This document shows positions 10,022 to 21,345 of a stretch of 64,000 nt of DNA, one piece after another. This DNA comes from Triangularia verruculosa (Eukaryota; Ascomycota; Sordariomycetes; Sordariales; Podosporaceae), in assembly GCA_033296885.1 (NCBI GenBank), contig MU864009.1, positions 1 to 64,000 of the forward strand, in the 5' to 3' direction. The position numbers were made by a program, and so were the translations under genes. The notes below the pieces were generated by a model. It made no database searches. It worked only from the letters and a program-made list of their open reading frames with translations, and was not told where the DNA came from. Positions within the stretch are counted from its first letter, which is position 1. Every line of letters starts with the position of its first letter.

Positions 10022-12316
10022 ATGGAAGCCCGACAGCTATTCGCACCGGCGCCAACCGACGCGCCGTTCATATCCAAAAACCGAAACTGTGCTGGCTTGA
10101 ATTTACCGGTCGGCGGCATCCTGTCCATGCCAAATGGCGACGTAGTCACCCTCACAGCATCGGCCGCTTTCAAGCCAGTATGCACACCAGTCACGCCACC
10201 TGCAATCATCGCCAACGCTGGCGGTGGGTCTGTCGAACTCGATCCGAATGTAGGCGCGATGCCGGATGACGGTGGATGGACATATTCCGACTTTCGCGAC
10301 CCCTTCTATGCGTCGACATTCCCTCAATGCTACGCGCTTGCGGCAACTACAGTAGTAGCATACATGCTCGTCATTATGTTGTTTGTCACACCTCGATCTT
10401 TTTTAGACGGAGGAGTTGTTGTTCTCGGCCGACGAGGCTTCACTCACAGCGGATCAGGGCCGACGATTGGTGGGAGACCTTGGTTTCAAAAGGTGGCAGC
10501 TTTGTCGGTTGTGATTTCGCTCACCATTGCGTCTGCCGCGACGTTCCAGGCCGCCGAGAGGCAGTACGAATATCAAATTCAGAATGCGAAGGCACTGCAA
10601 GAGGAGGTGCTGGGTGGGAACGAGCTGAAGGCAATTCGAATCGTCTCCAACACGTTTCTGTGGCTTGCACAAGCCCAAACCCTGATCCGCCTTTTTCCCC
10701 GCCAGCGAGAGAAAGTCATCATCAAGTGGACTGCCTTTGCCTTGATCACTCTCGACGTCATATTTCAATCCCTTAACAGCTTTCGATACACGGACGGTTC
10801 GGGCACCAATCGGCCTGGCTCCTTTTCCGATGCCATTCCAGCACTCAGTTATCTCTTCACGCTCGCTTTGGGCGTGCTGTATGCCGCCTGGGTGGTTTAC
10901 TATTCGCTCATGAAGAAACGATACGCCTTTTATCATCCCCAGATGAAAAATATGTGCCTGATGGCAGCCCTGTCCCTCATGTCAGTTCTCATTCCCGTGG
11001 TCTTTTTTATTCTGGATATAGCAAAGCCAGATTTCACTGGCTGGGGAGAATACGTTCGATGGGTGGGGGCTGCTGCGGCAAGTGTGGTGGTCTGGGAGTG
11101 GGTCGAAAGGATCGAAGCATTGGAGCGAGAGGAGAAGAGAGATGGCATTCTTGGGAGGGAGGTTTTTGACGGAGACGAAATGCTCGATGTGATGACGTCA
11201 GACGGCCACGCTCGACGCAGAAGAAAGGGAAGTGGCAGTGATGGAGGGGATAAGGAGATGCATGTCGAAAAACGGACGAAAGAAGGGGCCCCGGAAGGAG
11301 AACGGGGAAATATATGGCCGTCGGTAATAGCCATGAAGGCAAAATACAAGTCTAGACTGAGGCCAAAGAATGGCCAGGATCCAGCTGATAAAACAACCAC
11401 ACAACCAAACTCGCGGCCTTCGAATCACAACCGAATACAATCTTTGCAGCCACCGTTGTGGCCAGCACGACCAGCACCGACAGCTACACCAATCAGCCGA
11501 ACAGACACCGCTAGCGCTGCTAGCACGGTGTATGCCGTTCGGTACCACCAAAATACAGACGCGGCGTCACAGGCCACGCCGCCCCCATTGCATAACGCAT
11601 CTGCGTTGTCACGAACAGCCAGCACGTCATCAAGCCGAAGCAGCGATGACAGAAGCACCCACCGAACCGAACCACCGCCCCAAAGACCAAGGGAAGGAGC
11701 CCAAGGGCCAGAGGGAGTTTCGTCCAGCAGATGGCAAAACCTCACACCAACCTTCTCTTTTAAGCGAAGTCGGCGTAGTGATGAGGAGAATGCCGCCTCA
11801 GCGGAGGAAAAGAAGCCACCAAGAGAGGGAGACAGGAAGTGGGATATACGCGGGCGGTTTGAAGACTTTACGGCCAATCAAGCGGAAAGGCTGCGGGAGA
11901 AGTTTCGGCCAGCTCCAGACACGGACAGTCTGCCTGTGACAGTCATCCCGGCACCACCTCGTCGGGGCGCCGCCCTCGCTCAGCTGTTGGAGGATGAAGA
12001 GCTTCAATATCAGCGAGCGACAACCCCGGTCCGTACCGTCTCGGACCTGAGGTCACCCACTAATGATTCATCTCCCACTACTCTTGTTGGCCGGCCGGTC
12101 TCGATCCTTACAGGTTCAAGGCCTCAAATAACACCTACCGGCACTCAGATATCCTTTGCAGACACCCCGACACCCACGGTTTCCACGACGAGACCTACGG
12201 AGGTTTCCACAGCTCAACCTACGGGAGGGCATGAAGTAGGGGCGTCATCGCAAGGTTCTGGCTCCACACCAGGTCCAACTTCGAGTGCTGATTTTGCTGG
12301 ACGAGCCCTGCCTTGA
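10022..12316 (+). CDS. palH: Ambient-pH sensor PalH/Rim21
   Basis: Single uninterrupted frame of 764 residues, close to the usual size of PalH. After a short Cys-containing extracellular N-terminus (CAGLNLPVGGIL), about seven hydrophobic helices lie between roughly residues 97 and 375. Recognisable blocks are QCYALAATTVVAYMLVIM, GRRGFTHSGSGPTIGGRPWF, LWLAQAQTLIRLFPRQREK, FQSLNSFRYTD and the last helix VRWVGAAAASVVVWEWVERIE, followed by ALEREEKRDGILGREVFDGDE. The C-terminal half is a cytoplasmic Ser/Thr/Pro/Arg-rich tail. In Aspergillus and Neurospora PalH sits in the plasma membrane, binds the arrestin-like PalF through its tail, and at alkaline pH starts ESCRT-dependent processing of the transcription factor PacC. 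Start: first ATG, directly ahead of the conserved N-terminus. No intron is needed. Confidence 0.93.
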   Translation: MEARQLFAPAPTDAPFISKNRNCAGLNLPVGGILSMPNGDVVTLTASAAFKPVCTPVTPPAIIANAGGGSVELDPNVGAMPDDGGWTYSDFRDPFYASTFPQCYALAATTVVAYMLVIMLFVTPRSFLDGGVVVLGRRGFTHSGSGPTIGGRPWFQKVAALSVVISLTIASAATFQAAERQYEYQIQNAKALQEEVLGGNELKAIRIVSNTFLWLAQAQTLIRLFPRQREKVIIKWTAFALITLDVIFQSLNSFRYTDGSGTNRPGSFSDAIPALSYLFTLALGVLYAAWVVYYSLMKKRYAFYHPQMKNMCLMAALSLMSVLIPVVFFILDIAKPDFTGWGEYVRWVGAAAASVVVWEWVERIEALEREEKRDGILGREVFDGDEMLDVMTSDGHARRRRKGSGSDGGDKEMHVEKRTKEGAPEGERGNIWPSVIAMKAKYKSRLRPKNGQDPADKTTTQPNSRPSNHNRIQSLQPPLWPARPAPTATPISRTDTASAASTVYAVRYHQNTDAASQATPPPLHNASALSRTASTSSSRSSDDRSTHRTEPPPQRPREGAQGPEGVSSSRWQNLTPTFSFKRSRRSDEENAASAEEKKPPREGDRKWDIRGRFEDFTANQAERLREKFRPAPDTDSLPVTVIPAPPRRGAALAQLLEDEELQYQRATTPVRTVSDLRSPTNDSSPTTLVGRPVSILTGSRPQITPTGTQISFADTPTPTVSTTRPTEVSTAQPTGGHEVGASSQGSGSTPGPTSSADFAGRALP

Positions 12317-13453
12317 ATGTGTTTGCTAGCAAGGATATTTTTTGGTAGCTACCTGGTGGTTTCCGGCGATGGTTGTGTATTTTTTCATGGGCATAGCAGG
12401 GCGCGCGTATGATTTCATGGTGCATTTTCAAGGGGTTACGGGATGGGTTTATTCCAACGGGTTTTTGGATGCGATACAAAAAGGGATGATGAATTCTTTG
12501 CCATTTGTCATAACTTCGAGGTCTCCTTTGAGAGGCTGCTATGCTTTGGGTTTTGGGTTTTGGATCACATCTAGGAGTAGCAGAGTTTGGGTTCTTTTCC
12601 TTTGGACTGAGTTTATTTTTGGGAGGAAAAGCAGCGGTCTGCTACTACAACAGAGGACATTGAGTCTACAGTTTAGCTTCTGAGGGAGGTTTTGGTGCAG
12701 GAAAATAAAGCACCTTACATCTTTGCTGGCTCGTCAAGCGCCTCGTGAGTCCTGTCTGATGATTCCAGTCATAACACGTTTCCAAGAGCTCCACCATTTT
12801 GCATGTTTTCTCCATTTTGAACAGAAGGCAAAAACAGTTGGCTTCCAGAAAAAAGGGGGCATTTGAAAGCGGGTGGGGTCTTGGTCCCCTAAAATCAGGG
12901 GTTCAGGTGCTGTCCGTCTTCGATTGGCCGTTTCTGAATGCGCGGCCCCGTCCAGTGCACCGTACCTTCAACACACCGTCAGTTTGTTGCTGTGCGACAC
13001 GGCGTCTTGATCGAGCTTGAGTAGTCTGTTTCTTATTATTGTTCTTGAAAATAATAAACATTCAACAAGTGGGATCTGACCTCCCCAGTGTCAACAGCAG
13101 TCCCTACTCGGCATATCAACTTCAGTCAACATTACTGGAAGCCAGTATGGATAAGCAGGTGTAAGCAGGGGATCCATTACCTAATCCAGACTTTTTTTTT
13201 TCTGCGAGAAACCCTGCAGCTTTGCGGAACCCCCCAGTCCCGCCCCATCCATTCCCTCGGAAATCGGTTCCGCGCCTGGGGTGGCTGCTGGCTCGACGCT
13301 GCTTTGGCTCCGACTCGGACAATCCCAAACCATTTTCCCACCCGAGACACACCAAAAACCGGCGAACGAACAATTGAAACGGCCACGTTTGTGGCGCCCT
13401 ATGAGGAACTGAACAACACCCTAAACCCACAATAGCACAGCTCTGGGACAAAC
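12317..13453. other. Intergenic, palH 3' side to LAG1 5' side
   Basis: About 1.1 kb with no gene seen. It includes palH 3' UTR (AATAAA-like sequence near 12704) and the LAG1 promoter and leader. One perfect 8-bp inverted repeat, TTATTATT with AATAATAA around a 9-nt loop, lies at 13033-13057. Confidence 0.6.
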
Positions 13454-14828
13454 ATGGCGACCGGATCAGAGCCCTTCCCGCCTCTGCCCGGCACCACCAC
13501 CACCGAGAGCGCGACGGCGACGCGAAGGAGAGGCAGAAAGCAAAGCATCCTGGGAGATGACCTCAAGGTGGGCGACACGGGCTCGCCGTCGCTTGCTACG
13601 AGCATTGCACACATCCAAGGCGCCCATTCCAAGGTATGTTTTTTATTCCGACACCTACTCTCCTGACCGCTTCAGAAAAGTAAACATCCCTAACCGTCAA
13701 ACTCAACAACAGGAACCCCCCTCCCCTCTATCATCAACAAAACGCACCTCCAAACGCCGCAAAGCCCGCACCCTCCTCCGCCGAATCAAGCACACATGCG
13801 TAAAACACACCTGGGTCCTCCCGGCCTTCCTCCTCGCCTGCTTCCTGCTGGGCTACGCAGCCAACCCGACCGAATCCAACCCCCTCTCCCACTTCCTCTT
13901 CCTCTCCTACAAACTCCCCCTCTCGGAAACCCCCGGCGCGACCCGCGTCCAGTATGGCAAGGGGCTCTGGGACATCGCCTTCGTCACCTTTTACACCATC
14001 GTCCTCTCCTTCACCCGCGAGTTCATCATGCAGGAGATCCTCCGCCCCTTGTCCCGCTGGGCCGGGTTAAAGTCGAGGGGAAAACAGGCGAGGTACATGG
14101 AGCAGATGTACACGGCGCTGTACTTTGGCATCATGGGCCCCTGCGGGATGTACGTCATGTCCCGGACGCCGATCTGGTACTTTGACGTGAGGGGGATGTA
14201 CGAGGGGTACCCCCACAAGACGCACGACGGGGCCTTCAAGTTTTACTACCTGTTCCAGGCGGCGTACTGGGCGCAGCAGGCGATTGTTTTGTTGCTTGGC
14301 ATGGAGAAGCCGAGGAAGGACTTCAAGGAGCTCGTGGGCCACCACATTGTCTCGCTCGCTCTGATTGGGCTGTCGTACCGCTTCCACTTTACGTACATGG
14401 GCCTTGCCGTGTACATCACGCACGACATTTCGGATTTCTTTTTGGCGACGTCGAAATCGCTGAATTATGTCGACCATCCCATCACTGGCCCGTATTACTT
14501 CTTGTTTATGTGCAGCTGGATTTATCTTCGGCACTTTTTGAATTTGAAGATTTTGGTCAGTCTGTTTAATGAGTTCAAGACGGTGGGGCCGTATGTGATG
14601 GACTGGGAGGGGGGCAGCTATAAGTGTGATTTGGCGTTTTACATCACGGGGGGGTTGTTGGGGAGCTTGCAGGCGTTGAATCTATTTTGGCTGTTTTTTA
14701 TTATTAGGATTGCGTATAGGTTTGTGAGGGATCGGGAGGCGAGTGATGATCGGAGTGAGGATGAGGGGAGTGAGGCGGAGACGGAGGAAGGGAGGCAGAA
14801 TGGTGTTGCTGCTGCGAAGAGGAAGTAA
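13454..14828 (+). CDS. lag1: Ceramide synthase (sphingosine N-acyltransferase), TLC domain
   Basis: Two exons, 13454-13633 and 13713-14828 (GTATGT donor, ACAACAG acceptor), 431 residues. The N-terminus is basic and disordered (RRRGRKQ, KRTSKRRKART), followed by a first helix at HTWVLPAFLLACFLLGYAAN. The TLC domain carries the Lag1 signature: H270-H271 in GHHIVSLALIGLSYRFHFT, then ITHDISDFFLATSKSLNY with H297/D298 and the last D of HDISD, then SWIYLRHFLNLKIL. These enzymes condense acyl-CoA with a sphingoid base in the ER. The C-terminus is acidic and charged (SDDRSEDEGSEAETEE) and ends KRK, as in other fungal Lag1/Lac1 proteins. Codon use changes abruptly near 14,050-14,100 from C-ending to G/T-ending. 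Fungi often have two paralogues, and I cannot tell which this is. Confidence 0.93.
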
Positions 14829-15559
14829 ATGGGCAAGCAGCAATAAGGAAGGAGGGCTGGGTTGTTCTTGGGTTCGATTCAATGGGGGGAAAAGGGGGGT
14901 TGTAAGGTGGTATATCTTTTTTTAATAACTTCTGGTTTGAAAAGCAACGCCAAATGATGGATGAAATAGGGACAATGAAACAGGAAGGGTTTTTATTTCA
15001 GGGAAAAACAAGTACGGGTATGGTATAGAGGTGGGATGGGGATGGGGATGGGGATGGGTTGGGGTAGGGGCAGGGGGGAGTGTACAAAAGGTAGGGAGGT
15101 TGAAGCACAAAGTATATATATATGTCTCTCGTTTTTTAATGTTGGGGTCGTTGCTTTACAACAGTTGACCCGTTTGGGCTCGATGGCGGGGTTGGGGCGC
15201 GTCGCTGGCTGGCTGGTTGGATTGTGCATTCGCTTTGGTGGTTTACATCACAAGGGGGAAGGTTACCAGAGACGGGAGAGGGCAAGTGTCAATGGGAGGA
15301 AGTGTAGAGGTGGTGGGGAGAAGAGAGATGGATGATTCTATGCTTCGTTCATGCGCCACAATGACACAGGCGGGGAAGGCCAAGTAGACGTGATATGGAT
15401 AGCATCTCAAGTAATATATGATATAATAGATGACATGAAATTAAAATCGCTTTGCCTCCTCGACGTGAGTTGTTGATCATCATGTACGAACGACTCAATT
15501 CACATCAAGTGCTCTTCTCTACCGCTACCTCACCCCCCATCTATCCCAAACTCACACTC
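14829..15559. other. Convergent 3' intergenic region, LAG1 / EFL1
   Basis: About 0.7 kb holding two 3' UTRs. It contains a G-rich simple repeat (listed separately), a TA-rich stretch near 15112-15122 and no gene. Confidence 0.6.
15033..15056. repeat. (GGGATG)4 simple repeat
   Basis: Four perfect tandem copies of GGGATG within a longer G-rich stretch (about 15029-15080) downstream of LAG1. It is not the telomere hexamer TTAGGG. Confidence 0.85.
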
Positions 15560-18500
15560 TCATCTCTTCAACGTCCTCTGTTTCGAAGCATCAGTAGCCA
15601 CGTTCCTCCCCTCCACCAACAGCCCCTTCCGCCTCCTCACACCGTCCATGTACCTCTTCGCCACATTCTCCTTGTCGCCAAACTCGCCCAGGTCCTCCAA
15701 ATCATCCTCCGTAAACGGCACCCAGAACGGGTCCTCGTCCAAGATCTCGAACCCGGTGAAGATGAGCTGCGGCTGGGCGGCACCGGACGTCCTCTTGCGC
15801 ATGTCATCGGCGAAACCAAAGGACTCGGCAACGGGAAGAGTAGCAACGATGGTGAAGAACGGCGTGCCTTCGTTCATGGCTTCGGATTGGACTTTACCGC
15901 GGCGGCGGGTGAGGACGTCGTAGACGCGGCCTAGGACTTCGGCTGTTGTTGAGAGATGGATGGTTAGTTTAAGAGGTCAATCGGGGGGTTGGGGGAAACG
16001 TACTGGCTGCTTGGATTTCGACCGAGTACATCGCCAGCATCAGACGAGGCGACCAGTCGAGGAAACCCTTGTGAATAGACTGCTGGACAGTCTTGATGAC
16101 CTCGCCCGTCAGACGGTTGATGTTCTCACGAGCCGAGACGTTGCCCTCGGTGGTGAGAGAGACGTCTTCAACAAACACGGCAATGCCTTGAACGGGCTCG
16201 TGGCAGAGTGGGCCCTGGTGGGTGGCGAGCTGGAAGGCATAGGCGATCTTGTCGCTGAGGTGCCGGGCATCGAGGGATTCATCGCCAGAGATCTTGACGG
16301 CTCTGGCGACGGCCTCCTTGTCGGCGGCGAAGGCCTTGGGGAAGAACTGGCCCTTGGTTGCGTCGATGAGGATGTTGCGGCCTGTTCGCTTGGGACCGAA
16401 GGCGATGATGCGCTCGACGGCGCCTTTCCAGATAGCGACCTCTGACTTCTTTTCACTCTTTTCGAGGATAGTTTGGAGTTCCTTGGACAACTCTTCTGCG
16501 GAGAGGGCTCTGGCTGGTTGGGTCAGGTCGTTATCATCTGCGGCGTCGGCTTCTGAGGAATCGTCGTGGGCTACGGCGGTTTCGTCATCACCATTCTTCT
16601 GACCCGAGTAAAGTATTTTGATGCTGGCGGCATTCTTGCCCAGGAAGTCGGTGACCTCCGCTGGTAGCGGTCTCACGCGAAGAGTGATAGTTACCTGCTT
16701 GGAGCTGGTCACACCCACGACCACACCGCGACCAAGATCTTTATCAATTGGGGGGCGCATCTCCTCCGCGCGGACAATTGTCTCACGGTAGGGTACGATA
16801 GGGGCACTGGGCTGGATCTCGCAACGGGCGAAGCGCTCCCTGAGATCGGTCAAGCAGCGTTCCAGATGTAGCTCACCAGCTGTCAACAAGACGTGCTCAC
16901 CAGTAGAAAAGTGCTCATACTCGGCACATGGGTCACTCTGAACCAGCAGCTTGAGACCCTTGATCATCTTGTCCAAATCCGAGGGATTCTCTGGTTCCAG
17001 AGCGACACGAACGATGGGTTTTCCATGCAAGTTCGCTATACCGGCAAGGTTGACAGCTCCATCGAGCTGACTACAGATGGTGCCAGACTTGAGAAGACCA
17101 CTGCCCTCGAGTCCACGGATACCGAAAACCACACCGGCCGGAACTGTGTCCAATAATTCAAGGTTGCGACCCATCATCATGTAGAGTGCCTCGACTTTGA
17201 CCTTCTTAGGGACCGGCTCGGCATGTGGGTTCGCCGGTGAGAACTTTGGAGGCAAGACGTAAACCTCATCACCGACAGACAGGGCTCCAGAGTAGATACG
17301 AGCAAACCCGATGAGATGCTCAATCTCAGCAGGCTGCTCCTCCTCCTCCTTTTTCTCAGTCTCCAGAGAGGCGCTCGCCAGGCCAGAGGTGATGAGCTCA
17401 ACCTCATCTCCTTCTCTCTCCCTCTGACTTGCCTGAGCACGCAAAGCCTCGGCTCGTTTCTTTCTGGCAAGGTCACGGGCTTCTTCGCCGTTCATTGGCC
17501 CCTTCCTTCTGTTTTCTGGCAATTCGCTCTCCTTGACAGAGACCATCTTGCTCACGTAGGCCACCATCGGGCTTGACTTTTCCTTCTTGAAAGTGACCAT
17601 GGCATCCTTAATCTGAGGATCAATGTGATCCGCGCCAGGTACTTCTTGCAGCAACTCTGGAAGGCGCTCTGCTTGAGCTGCTCTAGGCGACGGTAGTGAT
17701 TCCACAACCGAAACTAGAAGGGCCACAGACAGTGGAAGCCAGGAGGCGAAGACGGTGGTCAAAAGTAACTTTGGATCGCGGGAGCGCAGAACGTGAGGCG
17801 GAATGGTGAGGTTCAAAGACTTGGTGATCTTCTCAAGCATAGCTGGATCCCCCTTTCCATGATCACCGCCCACGGTGGCCCCGTACACAGACCATATGGT
17901 CTCAAGCACCAGTTGAACAAAGAGGGGCTTTAGGTTCCTCCCCTTCAGATGTTTTGGCCCCAGGACCTTCTTGGTCTTTGGGTCAAGATAGAAGTTGCCC
18001 CAAAGGACTTTCTCAAGAAGACTGCGCTTGATGCCCAGCTTCTTTTCGTACAACCCAGCGAATTGCCGTACTGTGAAAGCCCAGCCGTCGATAGCGCTGC
18101 CGAAAATGACGTTGTTCTTCTCGGGAGCAAAGTAGATCTCCTCGTCGTCTTTCTCTTGGAATTGTAGTTCGCCCGTGTCGGTTTGCTGGTCTGCCAACTG
18201 CGCCTCCTTGTTCGCCGCAGCCTGGGCTCGTCTTTCCTCCATCCGTTCCCTCCAGTTTAAATCTTCCTCCATTCTCTCGCCTTGGAAGAAGCTACCAAGC
18301 ACGGCGTTGACTTGTTCTAGAAGTTTGCTCAGGTGGATGTAGGCTTCATTGGGTGTCATCTTCAGTTCGGTAATGAGGCGGTCAACCTTATTGATGACGA
18401 GTAATGGCTTCAGTTTTTCGATCCATGTTTGTCTGAGTACGGTAACAGTTTGACTGCATACACCCTCTACCGCATCTACCAGAACGACGGCACCATCGCA

Positions 18501-18984
18501 CAGCCGGGACGCTGTGGACACCTCGCTGCTGAAATCGATGTGTCCGGGAGAATCTATGAGGTTGACGAGGTATTCTTTTGGTTCAGGGGTGGCCTCTGGG
18601 CTCGACCTTCTCAGCATGGAAAAGTAGAGAGAAATAGCTGATGATTCCATGGTGATGCCACGGAGCTGTTCGTCTGGTCGAGAATCCAAGTAACGAATCC
18701 TGCCGGCCAGTTTTGGTGAAATGATACCATTCGTGGCAAGGAGAGCGTCTGTAAGTGAGGTTTTGCCATGATCCTAGATGGTATAAGCATGATGTTGATG
18801 CGGCTTCAAACACAGCTGTAAACTTACTACATGTGCCAGAATGCAGATCTATCAGAGCTGTTGTTAGTGATGCTCCCAGATTTTCTTCTTATGCTTGGGA
18901 GAGTAGGGATATATAACCTACATTGCGAACATCATCAGCATTCTGCTGGAGCGTCGCCAGCTTCTCTGGGCTGACAACCGGCAT
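15560..18984 (-). CDS. RIA1: 60S-maturation GTPase EFL1/Ria1 (EF-2-like)
   Basis: Four-exon model: 18984-18922, 18848-18828, 18773-16004 and 15942-15560, 1078 residues. Exon 1 reads MPVVSPEKLATLQQNADDVR. The 21-nt exon 2 encodes ICILAHV, and exon 3 continues DHGKTSLTDALL, so the P-loop AHVDHGKT is interrupted by an intron. Further GTPase motifs are RGIT (about 66-69), DSPGH (about 102-106) and NKVD (about 156-159). An inserted charged segment (EERRAQAAANKEAQLADQQ) interrupts the G domain, typical of EFL1 and absent from EF-2. EF-2-like domains II-V follow, with GELHLERCLTDLRERF and, near the end, LTRRRGKVQSEAMNEGTPFF. EFL1 with Sdo1/SBDS releases the anti-association factor Tif6/eIF6 from cytoplasmic pre-60S subunits. 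There is no diphthamide-type tip, which fits EFL1. It is divergent from eIF3l over 776 bp. Confidence 0.93.
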
Positions 18985-19760
18985 ACTGTGTGGTTTATCG
19001 TGTGTAAGAAGTTTAACGAAGTTTGATTCGAGAATGAGAGAGAAACACTGCCTAGGCGCCTCTGTTTTAAAGGTGCTGGTGGTAGGTTTATATATGCGCC
19101 GCAGTTACACCTTAATGGCCGACTGAAGGTGGGATGACGATAAGATAAGTGGTGTCCAAAATTATAAATATTTGGCGGGGCAAATCCAAGCCTCTCGTTC
19201 CAAGAACCGGAGAATCGATCTGTCACAAGTGGAGCCAAGAAAACGATGGCAAACTGTTTGTAAGCTTGTAATGAGTTGGGATATTCGCTTTACAAGTCGG
19301 CTTGACGTAAGAAATCTATATAATTGTCAGAATGGTCCGAGTCTCTGAGATCCTCGGGGATGACTCTTCGTTGCCTGGGAGCATGAGATTCCCTGCTTGA
19401 TTCAGAGTGATTCATGAGAGTTGCATCAAAGCGATCGACAAAAATGTACCAATCGAAGCTTATGCAGCCACAAGCTACCATTAATTCTGCCACTTTCGTT
19501 TAGTTGCTTACTTACACACCAAACCCTAAACCGGCGCTGCAGCTGCCATCCAAAATTCACCGCTTTGTCCAACGGCAGCCCCGCCTCGGACACAAAAAAT
19601 TGAGCCCCACACCCGGCAGCAAAGCATTTCTGGGTCTTTGCGACTGACGGCCACCACCACCACCACAAACCAGTCCATCCACCCGCTACCACCGCCCCGA
19701 CCCCCGCAAACCGATCCGTCGACAGTATATCTCCGAGTTTGCCTGGCACGAGTCGAAATC
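18985..19760. promoter_or_regulatory. Divergent promoter region, EFL1 / eIF3l
   Basis: 776 bp separate the two start codons of genes that both serve ribosome function. No other gene is seen. The eIF3l-proximal part (about 19640-19740) is rich in CCACC and C, typical of a 5' leader. A shared bidirectional promoter is inferred from spacing only. Confidence 0.5.
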
Positions 19761-21345
19761 ATGAGCGCTTTCCAGCAGGGCATGGCCCCCATCCGGGCCA
19801 TGGAGGACGACAGCGATGTTGAGGAGGAGGCCCTTGTCGCCGACTACCAGGAGCAGGTGCAATATGGACAGGACGACGACTTGGATGGCCTCGACCAGGC
19901 TGCCCTTGCCCAGGCCGCCGATGACCTCCAGGCCCGGTTACTCCAGGCCGCCCAGCCTTTGGATTACCAGGCCACTCTCGAGGCCAAGTTCTCAAGCTAC
20001 GACAACTACTGCAGCTTGTTCCATTTCATTCTGAACTCGGAAGGCCCCGTCGACCTCGAGCCTCCATCGGTCAGTCATGCCAATATCTCGGATAGCTGGG
20101 GATATTCTTCATTGTGGTTGTCGTGGGTAGCAAGCTGACGTTGATAACGAGGGTAGTACTACTGGGCGTGGGATGTGATTGACGAGTTCATCTACCAGTT
20201 CAACACATTCTCCACATACCGGGCGAGAATCGCGCGGCAAGGTGCCAACGAGGAGGAGGCTCAGCTTCTCAAGGAGAATCCCAACACTTGGGGTTGTTAT
20301 AGTGTTCTCAACGTCCTTTACTCCTTGATCCAGAAGTCCCAGATCCAGGAACAGCTTCAGGCCACCAAGCGCGGTGAGGATGCCGCCGCCGTTGCTGGCC
20401 CATACGGGTCCAAGGCCCTATATAAGATGTTGGGCTACTTCTCGATCATTGGTCTCCTTAGGGTCCACTGTCTTCTTGGTGACTTCAGCCTCGCGCTCAA
20501 GACCCTTGATGACATTGAGCTCAACAAGAAGGCCATGTTCGCCCGTGTCATGGCTGCTCACTTCACAACCTACTACTATGTGGGTTTCTCCTACATGATG
20601 ATGCGCCGGTACTCCGACGCTCTGCGCATGTTCAGCCACATCTTGATCTACGTTTCGCGTACCAAGAACTTCCAGAAGAACGCGCAGTACGATAACATCA
20701 ACAAGAAGAGCGATCAGATGCTCGCTCTCATTGCCATCTGTGTGGCCTTCCAGCCTACTCGCCTGGATGACACCATCCACACCGCCCTCCGTGAGAAGTA
20801 CGGTGAGCAGCTCTTGAAGCTCCAGCGTGGTGGCCCCGAGTCCCTCCCCGTCTTCGAGGAGCTCTTCCGCACCGCCTGCCCCAAGTTCATCTCTCCTGTG
20901 CCTCCCAACTTCGATGCCCCCGAGAGCAACATCGACCCCATCGAGCACCACCTCTCCATCTTCATGGAGGAGGTCAAGACCAACATGTTCAACCCCACCA
21001 TCAAGTCGTACCTCCGCCTGTACACCACCATGGATCTTAAGAAGCTTGCTGGTTTCCTGGAGGTCAAGCCCGAGGAGCTTCGCGCCATCCTTCTCGTCAA
21101 CAAGCAGCGCAACAAGCAAATCCGGTGGAACGAGGGTGCGCTTTTGGAGGGCGAGTGGGTCAACACCAGCGATCTGGATTATGCTCTTCAGGGTGTAAGT
21201 TACCTTTTCTCTTGTTGGTTGTCCATTTCAAGACGAAACACATGCTGACTTCATCATGCAGGACCTTATCCATATCTCGGAGGCCAAGATGGGCCGCAAG
21301 CTCGTTGATTGGTACCTCCGCAACCTCTCGCGCACATATGCGTGA
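19761..21345 (+). CDS. Translation initiation factor eIF3 subunit L
   Basis: Three exons, 19761-20069, 20157-21194 and 21262-21345, 476 residues. Donors are GTCAGT and GTAAGT; acceptors are GGTAG and TGCAG. The acidic N-terminus (MEDDSDVEEEALVADYQEQV) leads to the conserved helical blocks FSSYDNYCSLFHFILNSEGP, YYWAWDVIDEFIYQFNTF, GCYSVLNVLYSLIQKSQIQE, LGYFSIIGLLRVHCLLGDF and RTKNFQKNAQYDNINKKSDQ. A C-terminal PCI-type region follows (FNPTIKSYLRLYTTMDLKKL) and the end DLIHISEAKMGRKLVDWYLR. These blocks identify eIF3l, a PCI subunit of the large eIF3 complex that binds the 40S subunit; it is absent from budding yeast but kept in filamentous fungi. The start follows ACCATG-like context CAAATCATG and precedes the conserved acidic segment. 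An upstream in-frame ATG at 19638 would add a Thr/Pro-rich leader that looks non-coding. Confidence 0.95.

Noticed and set aside
14864..14885. GGTTCGATTC resembling a tRNA B box
   Set aside because: The flanking bases do not form a T-arm or acceptor stem, and no A box or anticodon arm lies at the right distance.
15033..15056. G-rich repeat as interstitial telomere sequence
   Set aside because: The unit is GGGATG, not TTAGGG, and it lies between two normal genes.
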